Source: Puccinellia tenuiflora
Lineage: Eukaryota > Streptophyta > Magnoliopsida > Poales > Poaceae
Length of the DNA stretch: 64,000 nucleotides
Direction of reading: 5' to 3'
NCBI GenBank assembly: GCA_012064385.1
Contig: QRDG01000477.1
Span: 1 to 64,000 of the forward strand
The translations under genes were made by a program, and so were the position numbers. Shown here one piece after another: positions 45,038 to 55,177 of the stretch (the first letter of the stretch is position 1; the number at the start of each line of letters is the position of its first letter). The notes under the pieces are model-generated. The model searched no databases. It was not told the origin of the DNA and saw only the letters and a list, made by a program, of their open reading frames with translations.

Positions 45038-45720
45038 GACTAAAAGGGAAATACAAATTCAGACTCCGTGAAGCAAACAAAACTCTGCATTAGTGCCAAC
45101 ATCAGCGGAACAATCAGAACAACAAGTGATACAAAGTTTGGACTAAAATCAAATGGTGAAACAAATCACGACTAAAAGGGAAATACAAATTCAGACTCCG
45201 TGAAACAAAAAAGTAGCACGCATAAAAAAATCACGACTCTTAGCGAAATATAAATTTGGACCAGATGGAACAAAACTTTAGTGCCTATAGACTAGAAATA
45301 TCTACACGGGAAACAAAATTTGGACCAAAATTTATAGCACATGGAATAAAATACATGAGGAACACAAATGTTCCTAGCAAAACGAAACTTTACACTAAGT
45401 GTAACAAAAATTAAGACAGGTGGGACAAAGCAGAACAATGGGTGGGAAAAATTGCAGTAAAAAATCAAAACACCCGTGGAACAAACACGACTATAAGGGA
45501 AACAGAAATTCATATTGTGAAACAAACAATATCGTGCATAGAATAATTCACGACTTATTAGCATAATATAAATTTGGACCAGATGGAACAAAGCTTTACT
45601 ACCTATGGGACGAAAAATTTACATGGGGAACAAAATTTGGACCAATATTTATAGCACATGGAATGAATTCCAAATACAAGAGGAATAAAAAATTAGACTA
45701 AATCAAAACAAAGTTTTAAT
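45038..45720 (+). repeat. A-rich tandem/segmental repeats, about 319-bp unit plus a partial copy
   Basis: The module GACTAAAAGGGAAATACAAA recurs at 45038, 45170 and (diverged) 45489. ATAAATTTGGACCAGATGG recurs at about 45249 and 45566, and TTTATAGCACATGGAAT at about 45330 and 45649. The main unit is about 319 bp with roughly two copies, and a 132-bp spaced partial copy precedes it. The plus strand is strongly A-rich and T-poor through about 46080. It is non-coding. Confidence 0.75.
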
Positions 45721-46190
45721 ACATGAGTAACAAAAAATATGTTGACTACTAGCGGTGCAAAAATTGGACTATAGGCAGAACTAATTTTTGATTTTTATTC
45801 AACATAACTATAGGCGAAACAAAACATAAACATAAGAGGAAAAAAAATCACCACTATATGTGTAACACGAACAATTAACGGCCATGGAAAACATGCCCAC
45901 TACTTTTTTTTACGATAAATGGAACAAAAATTTATGAACAAGTAGGAATTTGAGTTAGATGTAAGCATGAGAAATAATGGAACAGAAAAAAGCGCAAAAA
46001 ATATTGAAAAAGAAAAGAAAGCCAGAACAAAAAAAAACATAACAATCGTAAAAAAAGAAGAAAAAAACATAACGAATTGATACCATGTACTTACACAGTG
46101 GGCGAACGAGAAGAGTATGTGGGCATTGGGCCGGCAGGACGTTCCGCAACGCTGCGGGCGGTTCCTACCGGCTAGTCGGCTACCGCTATG
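45721..46190. other. A-rich intergenic DNA
   Basis: Continuation of the strand-biased A-rich stretch (poly-A-like runs with GAACAAAAA words) up to about 46080, then a GC-richer junction. No gene recognised. Confidence 0.4.
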
Positions 46191-46488
46191 GTCTATGGAG
46201 CAATTTTCGGGAAAAAAAACGAGTTCCCGTTTGAAATTTCCCTTTCCGGAGAAACAAAAATCAACGTTCCAGTACTAGGCCCCCAAGAGGCCCTGAAGCA
46301 AACGGCGGCGCTATATGGGCCCATTCTGAATCAAGGAAGTCCATGTCATTCTCGTACGTCTATGGAGCAATTTTCGGGAAAAAAAACGAGTTCCCGTTTG
46401 AAATTTCCCTTTCCGGAGAAACAAAAATCAACGTTCCAGTACTAGGCCCCCAAGAGGCCCTGAAGCAAACGGCGGCGCTATATGGGCG
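46191..46488 (+). repeat. Near-identical 130-bp direct repeats at 168-bp spacing
   Basis: 46191-46320 and 46359-46488 appear identical by eye, separated by 38 bp. The spacing is a multiple of three, so the open frame YGAIFGKKNEFPFEISLSGE is repeated in phase. No protein family was recognised. The lack of divergence implies a recent local duplication. Confidence 0.85.
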
Positions 46489-47868
46489 CAGTTGGACTCG
46501 ATCACGTACGAGTACCTGGGAAATTGGCCACACCCGCCGGTCCTCCATTTCAAGCTCAGGAAACTTCTCACGCTGTCCTCCTCCTCCGTCGACGTCGTCT
46601 CAGCTGACAACCGTTCAGCGGCATATCCATCGCGAGTTCGTGACATTAATTGCCCGTCCGTTCAGTGCTTTCCATCGACAACGGGTGTGCACTCAGAGTG
46701 GTATAGTATTTGTTTTTCAATATACCATAAAACCTCTATGACAAAATGTACTCACTCATTTCTATTATGAATAATTGAAATTACATGTTTATTCTAGTAA
46801 GGAAAATTAATTTAAGCTTGACGAAATTTATAGAAAAATATATAACTAGCCTATATTTTAACAGTACGATATAGAATTGAGCCGGTAGTTATTAACTAAA
46901 TTTTCTATAAATCCGACCAAACTTATACAAGTCCCACTTAGTATACAAACCTAGAATTTCAATTACTATAAATACTGATCATTTGTCTACACACCGCATG
47001 CCAAACTTTAGAAAGCTCGATTTGGCCGAGAGCTACGCGCTACAATTTTAACTTTATTGTAGTTTTTGTCCGTGCCATCTTTCTGACGCGAACATGCATA
47101 TTTTGTCATATCGACCACAGATGGATGCAGTAAAGATAAATTTTTTTAAATGTCTCTGATTCTCAGTCGACTTTCACATCGTTGGATTGTATCGTGATTC
47201 GTGTTAGCCATGAGTGGCAACATGGATTGCAGCTGAGAAAATACAACCGACTGTTAGATTGATTAGTGATTTGTGCTACTACTGAGTTACAAGTCTTATG
47301 ACACGTGTTTCAACTTTCAACCACACCATTCGATTGATTCATGAATCGTGCCAGTTATGAGTGATAACATTGGTTGTAAGTAATGTTCGATGACGTCATC
47401 TCGCTAAGGATTATAAGCGATCGAGAATTATTCACTCCCTTTATTACATGCCTCATTTAAAAAACAATATTAATTGAAATAATTAATTCTGTCCTTTTAA
47501 TTTGGTCCTCCAAAGATAGAAGCTGAACAATGCAATAATCTACAGGTATTCCACCAGCTGCCACGCAGCTAGCAGCCTAGCCAGCACGACGCTCCAAACC
47601 ACCGTCGGCAGACTGTGCCGCCGGCACCATTACCAGTGTAACGTTTATCACCATAACGAAGTTATCATATAAAACGAAGAAAAACGAAGTTATCATATAT
47701 CAAAGTATTTCCACGCACTGTGGCGATCGACGAACAAGAATACAAAACGGTAGCAATCCGGCACCCTGGCACGTAACATCTCCGGCCGCGGCCGCCGGAC
47801 CTACAAGAATCAATCAGCAGCTCGTCGGCCTGCACGTATATCCACGGCGATGACCGGCGGGAAGCCAT
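46489..47868. other. Unassigned DNA and 3' flank of the GT61 gene
   Basis: Short open frames only (up to 132 codons overlapping the direct repeats). 46740-47560 is AT-rich. A local repeat, AACGAAGTTATCATATA, occurs at about 47655 and 47685. The 3' UTR of the minus-strand GT61 gene should lie just below 47868. Confidence 0.4.
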
Positions 47869-49425
47869 CTACGCACCGACGACAGGCAGCCTGAGAGCAC
47901 GGGAGTGCAGCTTCCGCAGCGTGTCCCCGAACCTGTCGAGGTCGAGGCTCACGTTCTGGCCGCCGAGGTAGACGTTCTTCACGAGCTCCCACCCCTTCCC
48001 TTGCTTCGCCTTCTCCGGGTCGGCCACCACCACGTCGTCGGCCGCGTACCGCCGCCGCAGCGAGCTCTCGCTCGCCACCACGTCGTACTGCTCGTAGTGC
48101 ACCTCCATCATGCCGCACGCCGCCGCGTAGCACCCGCGCGCGATCGGCGGCACGCCCAGCGGGGCCACCTGGAGCAGCGCGGCGCGGCCGGGGCGCAGGA
48201 ACAGGAGCTTCGTCAGGTCCGCGCCGTGCACGCCCGCCAGCACGTCGCACGCGCTCACCGCCGCGTACTCCGACGACAGCGGCGCGCCGTTGGCCGTCTC
48301 GAGGATCGACACGTCGTACCCCAACGACGTGGCCAGCCGCGCCACGGCCGCCTCGTTCTCGATCACCCGCGTGCCCTTGCGCGAGTAGATCCCCAGCCTC
48401 GGGCGCCGCTGTTGCTGCTGGGACGCCGGCGTAGTGCTGTGTTCCGGTTGTGCGTCGACGTCTTTGTATGCGCCGGCGAGGAAGTTGTGGAAGTCGACGA
48501 GGGTGCGGTTGTCCCGGGTCCTCGCGGGGTCGACGGCGAGGATGCCATGGAAGCGTGACCCGACGATCGCGCCCGGGAAGCAGTGCGTGCGCTTGTCGTG
48601 GAGGAGGTCGATCACGTTGTGGTCCGACAGGCCGGAGACGAGCTCCCGGAACGTGCCGGCCCACCACGGGTTGTACGCGAGGACGACGAGCACGACGCGG
48701 CGGCGGAGGTGCTGCGCCGTCAGCCACGCCGGCAGGAACGCGTCGTTGAACGCGTGGAACAGGTTCCCCGTGTACCCGCCCGCCGTCATCACGAGCGCCG
48801 GCGCGTCGTGGACCACGTCGCACCGGTGGTGCTGCTCGGACGCTGTCGCCTCGTCTGGCCGGGCGGAACGAAGCCGCACCTCGTGGATGTTCTGCATCAG
48901 GTGCCGCTCCCACTTGCGCGTGTAGGGACGGATCCGCTCCTCCTTCACCTCCTGCACGGTGGCGTTGGAGTTGGACGCGGCGCCGTGCACGGGCGGGAAG
49001 AGCAGGAAGGACAGGGACGCGGCGTCCGTGCGCACGTCGCCGGCCATGAAGCAGACGTCGGTGTTGAAGTCCGATCGGTCGCAGCAGATGCCGTGGCTGG
49101 GCATCGACGCGCACGGGGAGCGAACCTGGTTGTCCAGAACCACCGCGTCGTCCACCGCATTGCCGCCGACGTCTCGTACCTGTTTTTCCGCTACTCTACC
49201 CAGCGCCGACGGCCGCGGCTTGAAGAAGTCGACGCCGGCGCCGGACGTGGCGGGCGACAGGAACCGCGGGGCGTAGACGAGCGCGCACATGACGACGGAG
49301 AGGAGGAAGAAGAAGTGGACGAACCCCGGCCACCGACTGGCCTTCTTACCACCGCCGCCGCCGCCGCCACTTCCCTCCTCCAGCGCGCCGAGGCTCTTCT
49401 CGTCGGCGAGCGTACTCGAGGCCAT
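47869..49425 (-). CDS. GT61-family glycosyltransferase, Golgi type II membrane protein
   Basis: Intact single-exon gene of 518 codons. The ATG at 49425 was chosen because a TATA box lies about 83-91 bases upstream. The frame is open further upstream to 49689, but that part spans the TATA box. Residues 1-32 are cytosolic (with a poly-Gly run), 33-51 form one membrane anchor (FVHFFFLLSVVMCALVY), and the rest is lumenal. GT61 hallmarks are GGYTGNLFHAFNDAFLPAWL (216-235), NPWWAGTFRELVSGLSDHNV, CFPGAIVG, GIYSRKGTRVIENE and GVHGADLTKLLFLRPG (about 400). Grass GT61 enzymes add arabinose or xylose to xylan in the Golgi. The exact donor and linkage cannot be read from the sequence. Third positions are very GC-rich. 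Confidence 0.93.
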   Translation of the reverse strand: MASSTLADEKSLGALEEGSGGGGGGGKKASRWPGFVHFFFLLSVVMCALVYAPRFLSPATSGAGVDFFKPRPSALGRVAEKQVRDVGGNAVDDAVVLDNQVRSPCASMPSHGICCDRSDFNTDVCFMAGDVRTDAASLSFLLFPPVHGAASNSNATVQEVKEERIRPYTRKWERHLMQNIHEVRLRSARPDEATASEQHHRCDVVHDAPALVMTAGGYTGNLFHAFNDAFLPAWLTAQHLRRRVVLVVLAYNPWWAGTFRELVSGLSDHNVIDLLHDKRTHCFPGAIVGSRFHGILAVDPARTRDNRTLVDFHNFLAGAYKDVDAQPEHSTTPASQQQQRRPRLGIYSRKGTRVIENEAAVARLATSLGYDVSILETANGAPLSSEYAAVSACDVLAGVHGADLTKLLFLRPGRAALLQVAPLGVPPIARGCYAAACGMMEVHYEQYDVVASESSLRRRYAADDVVVADPEKAKQGKGWELVKNVYLGGQNVSLDLDRFGDTLRKLHSRALRLPVVGA

Positions 49426-49507
49426 GACGTACGTCGGGCCGCGGCGAAGAAACTGAAACGTCGGAGGTCCACCTTGTGCGCCGTCGACTTTGTCGCGTCG
49501 ATCGGGT

Positions 49508-49516
49508 TTATATATA
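49508..49516 (-). promoter_or_regulatory. TATA box of the GT61 gene
   Basis: The minus strand reads CCTATATATAAACCC. With a start site about 30 bases downstream the 5' UTR would be about 50-55 bases before the ATG at 49425. This is the main reason for preferring that start codon. Confidence 0.75.
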
Positions 49517-50829
49517 GGCCGGCGACCGAGAACGAGTCGCACACGCCGGCGCGTTGATGTGCGTGCAAGAATTCTTCCATACAAGCAGCATCTGTCAGGC
49601 GGGCCACGGAGTCCCGTTCCGTTCCGTTCCATCTTGCTTGCGTCAGCTTCTGACCACCAGTCCCTGTTCACAGATGTTTGATTCGGCATCTGCAGCCATC
49701 AATCAATCTTCCAGCTAGCGTTTCTTCTCCTCTCGTTCGACGTTCGGCGGCCATAGATATCTAGCAGCAACTTGTGCAGAGAGTAGTGCTAACACACTCC
49801 ACTCAGTCACCTGGCTACACGTATATCACGTCTAGAGCTTCAGAGAAACTATGTCTACATTCCGTAAGCAGTCGACGATGCAGACACCAGGACGTAATCT
49901 GAAAGCTCTATTGTATCTAGCTCCCACAAGATATTCTTATTTGTGTAGCGTAAGCTTGAGGCTTCTGCATTAAAAAAGGGTAGACAGAAAGATGGGGAAC
50001 TTGCTAACTTTGGATGGATGACTGGCAGGCCGTTTAGAGTGTGTGAACGTATAGGTTTTTCATTTGTCTGACAGACATGTGTTGTCCATACAAATTTACC
50101 TTAATCAGTTTCTGTATTCGTATTAGCGTGTAGACAGTAAGTAGGTGCGTGCCGATCTGATAAAGTAGGTCTCCAGTTGAGGACGTTTATTATGGCGGTA
50201 CAGGCTAAAACAGGCAGGAATCGAAAGCCAGCTTATTTATGCGTGTTCTTCCACATATGGAATGTGACCGGGGTTAATTAAGGGACAGAGTCTGGTGCTC
50301 GGAGTGGACTCTACCTGAAACAGCGTGCGTTGTTTGGTGATTTAGGAGGACGACAAATCACTTTTTTTTTAACAAAGGAAAGGTCTCGAAGAACCTAGGC
50401 GCTGAATTTAATAATGGATGCGGTTACAAAGCTTACAACTTGTGAAAATTACGACCCAGTCCAACACGTTTACACAAAGTAAGATTTAAATTGTAATATG
50501 GTCCTACGAACAGGATTCGACACATGATCGTATCATCCTTGCCGTCACTAGGGACGGCTTTTTGCCGTTGCTCCACCGTACCAGCGCATCCTAGAGGAAG
50601 AAGAAGCAACCTCCTCCTAGAAGCCAAAGTACCTCTCATCAGGCCTCCTGGCCGGGAGGAAAGACATGAGCCAACAAAATGTCGGAACTCAACATGACCG
50701 CCCTTCGGTCAGAAAGCCTGCACCGGGGCGTAGACCGACCATCGACCACTCGACGCTGGGCGTCAATGTTGGGGAACGATCGAGGTACGAAAAATAGAAA
50801 TTCTACATGCAAATTCATCACCAAGATCA
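49517..50829. other. Upstream region of the GT61 gene and unassigned DNA
   Basis: Should contain the GT61 promoter (minus strand). From about 50363 a T-run followed by AACAAAGGAAAGG and GC-richer DNA could be the reverse-oriented 3' end of a retroelement (50363-50790), but no coding remains or duplication were found. Confidence 0.4.
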
Positions 50830-51862
50830 TTTGAGAATTATCCATTCAATGTGGTCTACTTTGTGTGAACATTTGAGATAAGCCATTTTGCACAATATTT
50901 TTTGCAGTTGCTTCAGTAAAACCCTTTTTTGGCACTTAAAAAATAAATAAATAATCATTTTTTGTGACAAAAATTATAAATAGGAATTTTCTATTGAACA
51001 TGTTATATTTGGTGTGAAAAATGGAGAGGTGCCATTTTGTGTAATAATTTTTACAGTTGCTTAAAACCCCATTTTTACACTCAGAAAATGAAAAGATTCA
51101 CTATTTTGCGATAGAGAGTGCAAACTCCTTTTGAAACAATTTTTTTTCCTTTTGGCAAGATTCACATTTGTACCAAATATGATTACATTATCATGAACGA
51201 TGTCATGAACATGGCAACAAAATGGTCATTTTCCTAAAAAAAAGGCATTAATATTTATACATGATAGTCTATTTTTTAAAGACTTTCTACAAAAACTGTC
51301 AAAATACATGTTTATTATTTTTCACATTTTATTTCACTTATCCAAAATATTGTCAAAATTGTTGCCGAAAATATTCGTTGTTGGGCCTTAATATTTCAAC
51401 AACTTGTGTGGCTATTTCATTGAATCATACTTGAGTACCTAAAAATGATTTTTTTTTGGCAATTTTAAGAACAAAGTAGAACACACTTGTAGCTCAAATT
51501 CAAATTACTTCCTCAAAATCGGCTGATAATCATAAATAAGAAATTAGCTAGCTTGGAATTGTCCAAAAACTGGAGAGGTTCCATTTTTCGCAATATTTTG
51601 TGTACTAGCTTCACAAGAAATTAACCCAATTTTTGGCACTATGAATATGAAAAATAGTTTTCTTCTAACAAAAATTTAGAAACCCCCTAAAAATTGTTGT
51701 TTTCATAGAAAGATGCACCTCTTTGTCCAATATGGTCACATTAACATGAACAATACCATAGGTATGGCCTTGGTCATTTGACTTGAAACTCATGAATACC
51801 CATACATGTTAGTCCACTTTATGAAAAAAATTACAAAACATGTCGAAATTCATGTTTATCGT

Positions 51863-53375
51863 TGATGTCTACTACTCGCTTCTATTCTTGTAGACGTGTT
51901 GGGCCTCCAAGCGCAGAGGTTTGTAGGACAGCAGGAAATTTCCCTTAAGTGAGTAACCCAAGGTTTATCGAATCCACGGGAGGTAGCGGTTGAATGTATC
52001 CTCTCTCAAGCAATCCTGCAATTAAGATACAAGAAGTCTCTTGTGTCCCCAACACACCTAATATAATGGCTAATTGTATAGGTGCACTAGTTCGGCGAAG
52101 AGATAGTAAAATGCAAGTGATATGGATGGTAAAAGGTGATTTTGTAATTCTGTAATAAACATGGCAGCAAGCAAACAAGTGACAAAAGTGACTAAAAATG
52201 GTGTATCAATGCTTGGAAACAAGGCCTAGGCTTCATACTTTCACTAGTGACTACTCTCAACATCATTAATATAATTAAACACATGATGTTCCCATAAAAA
52301 CACATGCATGGTAGACATTACTCGGAGATCATTCTTTCATGGATCAAATAGGATGATAATTGCGTAGGGCTACGAAAATCACACCTTAAAGTTCGTATTT
52401 ACGTCTATGGACACTTCATGCTGGCTATCACTATCCGCATTCAAAGATGGTACTAACAAACACCACAACATATTTCTTGAATAGTCTCTTTCTTCAATAA
52501 CACAAGCATCAAGAAACCTCATGATCTATTCAAATCAACAATAATAAAGAATAAACTCATGATGAAGATCCTTCCAATCTATTATCCATAGAGTCACACA
52601 CGGCACCCACACTGTCACCGAGATACCGTGATCACAACGGTGACTCTGGAAATTGTACTAAATAACATCACTTGAGCAAAATCATATCCATTACACAAAG
52701 GGAAACATCATGTATTCAACTATACTAACAAAGCTCATGATCACAACGAAGATCACATCATGGGAGAGAGAGATAACCATATAGCTACTTGTGCAAGCCT
52801 CAGCCCCGGTGAGGGACTACTCCCTCCTCATCGCGGGAAGCAGCGGTGTTGATGGAGATGGTCCCGGCGTTCGATCCCCGTCCCGGCAGGGTGCCGGAAC
52901 AGGACCTTCTGAACCCCCGAAACTTGTCGGCGATGGCGGCGGAGCTCTGTTGCGTATTTGGGAAAATCCTTCGGGGGTTAGGGTTTTCTTGACGGGGATG
53001 ATTTTATAGGCGTCGGAGGCGGCCGAGGGGTGCCCCACAGGGTAGGGGCGGGTCCCACCCGCGGGTGGGCCCTAGGCCGCGGCAGGGGGCCGCCCCTAGC
53101 CTGTGTGGGTCCCCTGGAGTAGCCCTTCTGGCTCCCTTCCTCATTTCTTCAATAAAAAATCTCTGTAAATTTTCGTCCAATTCCGAGAATATTTTCAGAA
53201 GTAACTTTCTGCAACAATTTCAGCACAAAAACAGGGAACTGGCACTGGGCATCTTGTTAATAGGTTAGTCCAATAAAATGCCTTAAATGATATAATAAGA
53301 TGGCAAAAACATGTGACAATGACATAAAACAAGCATGGATCACTCAAAAATTATAGATACATTTGAGACGTATCA
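51863..53375 (-). repeat. Solo LTR, TGATACGTCTC group, minus strand
   Basis: 1513 bp. Read on the minus strand it begins TGATACGTCTCAAATGTATC and ends AGTAGTAGACATCA, flanked by the perfect duplication ATCGT (51858-51862 and 53376-53380). It shares its first part with the gypsy LTRs at 7627 and 30051 (including CCTATTAACAAGATGCCCAG) but has a different 3' part, so it is a sister family. The single LTR within matching target copies shows LTR-LTR recombination. Confidence 0.93.
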
Positions 53376-53555
53376 ATCGTTTTTCTTGCGAGTAGTACAT
53401 TCAAAAAGGACTTCATGCCAAACGATTGTATTTTTATTAATTTTCTTTTAGTTTTTTAAAATAAGGTCAATTTTTTTGGCTAAACTATCATAGATAGGGC
53501 ATGAATCTTTCAACTTTCTGTGTGTCTATTACATAAAATCCTACTTGTTTAACTA

Positions 53556-53649
53556 CTCCTTCCGGTCCATAAAAAGTGTCGCCCATTTTGTACTAAGTTA
53601 GTATAAACTTTGTACTAAGTGGGCGACACTTTTTATGGATCGGAGGGAG
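53556..53649. mobile_element. Short Stowaway-type MITE, 94 bp
   Basis: Near-perfect palindrome with ends CTCCTTCCGGTCCATAAAAA and the complement ending CGGAGGGAG, flanked by TA (53554-53555 and 53650-53651). It contains GTGTCGCCCATTTTGTACT and its inverted partner. It is inserted in the tandem array between motifs (c) and (d). Confidence 0.93.
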
Positions 53650-54600
53650 TATTTTTTTGGCAATTAGTACGACCAATAAGAGCACACTTGTAGATCATAT
53701 TTGAATTATTTTTGAAAACTTGATGGAAACTCACTTAAATGGTCAAAAGTATTTAAAAGTCGACAAAACGTATTTATAATTGGAAATTAGCCATACAATA
53801 TGGTCTACTTTCTGTGTAAATTGAAGTTGTTCCATTTTGCAGAATATTTTTAGCACTTCCTTCAGAAAATCCCCCTTTTGACACTTGAAAAAACGTTTTT
53901 TGTGAAAAAATGTTGGAAATTCATTTTGATACTATTGTTTAGTATGGTAAGATGTAATTTTGTGCCCAATATAGTCTAATTTTCATGAATTATGCCTTGG
54001 ATATGGCCATGAACATGGTCATTTGGCTCAAAAGCCAATGGTCTTACATGATGGTTCATTTTGTGAAGTTTTCCTTAAATATATTGCTAAATCCTTGTTT
54101 ATCATATTTCCCAGTAAATAGTATACATGAAAGAATTACATATCAAAGGGATGCATTTTTTGAAAGTTCTTATTCCTTTAAACAAGGTAAAAAAACATCA
54201 ACGATTTTTTTCCTAGTTAGGGCATGAATGTTTCAAATTTCTTGGCAGCTACTACATAGAATCCCAGTTGGGTGCCTTCAAATGTATTTTTTGGCAAATT
54301 GTAGGAGCTAAGTAGATAACACTTGTAGTTCAAAATTGATTTATTTTAGAAAAATCGTCGAAAAGTCATTTAAATGGACAAAAACAGCTAGAAATCGAGA
54401 AAACTCTACATACTTGGGAATTATCCATCCAACATGGTCTACTTTCTATGAAAAATGAAGAAGTGTCATTTTTGCACTTGCTACACAAAACCTCATTTTT
54501 GGCACTCCAAGAATGAAAAAAAACATTTTTTGTGCTAAAAAGTTGTAAACTCCTTTTGACACTAATTTTTTAAGTGTGCGCTTCAAAATGCGCATACCAT

Positions 54601-55016
54601 GTTATTTTACTTGTTTGCCAACTGTTTTTTCCAAAAACATTCAGCAAAGATGACCCTATGGTTTGTCTGCCGTCAACCACCATCTGACAAAGTTGAGTAT
54701 GTTAGGTACTTTTTATTGCGAAGTGTAACACTCTTCTATAATAAAACGTTCTCCCCCCTATGGTCACGTTTTTAAATATGCTTTTGCCAGGTCTAGGATA
54801 ATTCGGTTTGAAAGAGGCTTTCTATGGCGCAACAACTATTACAATTTTTATTTCAATGGGATAATAAATTTTAGTGAGAGTATATTTGTAGTGACATAGG
54901 TCAGCACTTGGCAATCCTGCCGATCCGGTAGTGAAGGATACGAGTTGAGCAACTTGAGTTCAATCTCCTATCAGCATTGTTCCGTACGTCCGGGACCGGG
55001 CCCAAGTCCAAGAGCA
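54601..55016. other. Unassigned DNA
   Basis: No gene recognised. TTTGTCTGCCGTCAACCACC near 54662 resembles words found in CACTA-type transposon termini, but no paired end was found. Confidence 0.35.
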
Positions 55017-55024
55017 GCATGCAT

Positions 55025-55169
55025 ATGGGCGGAGGCAGGAATCGTTATAAATCCATGTTGAGGGGGGCCGGTCAAACAAATTTGTCAAAAAAAATCTCTA
55101 TAATCAAAATTTGTGAAGGAAATCAGATTCTTATGGGTGGACAGGGCACCTCCCTGGCTCCGCCCCTGA
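55025..55169. mobile_element. hAT-type MITE, 145 bp
   Basis: Flanked by the perfect 8-bp duplication GCATGCAT (55017-55024 and 55170-55177). Left end ATGGGCGGAGGCAGG and right end, inverted, TCAGGGGCGGAGCCAGG form imperfect terminal repeats. The 8-bp target duplication is typical of hAT elements. No coding capacity. Confidence 0.85.
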
Positions 55170-55177
55170 GCATGCAT

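Larger units (their letters stand above)
50830..54600. repeat. Decayed AT-rich tandem array, unit about 0.6 kb
   Basis: The same ordered series of motifs recurs. (a) AATTATCCATCCAACATGGT with CTACTTTCTGTG is near 50832, 53780 and 54412, and weaker near 50975 and 51545. (b) CATGAACATGGTCATTTG-like is near 51207, 51755 and 54010. (c) GGGCATGAATCTTTCAACTT-like is near 51387, 53498 and 54222. (d) AGAGCACACTTGTAGATCA-like is near 51480, 53680 and 54315. Subtracting the inserted solo LTR and MITE gives spacings of about 593 and 628 bp for (c). No ORF persists. It resembles an old satellite-like or transposon-internal tandem array. Confidence 0.7.

Noticed and set aside
47810..49557. Long frames overlapping the GT61 gene on both strands (434 and 324 codons)
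   Set aside because: Low-complexity Arg/Pro/Ala shadows caused by high third-position GC; only one minus frame shows GT61 motifs.
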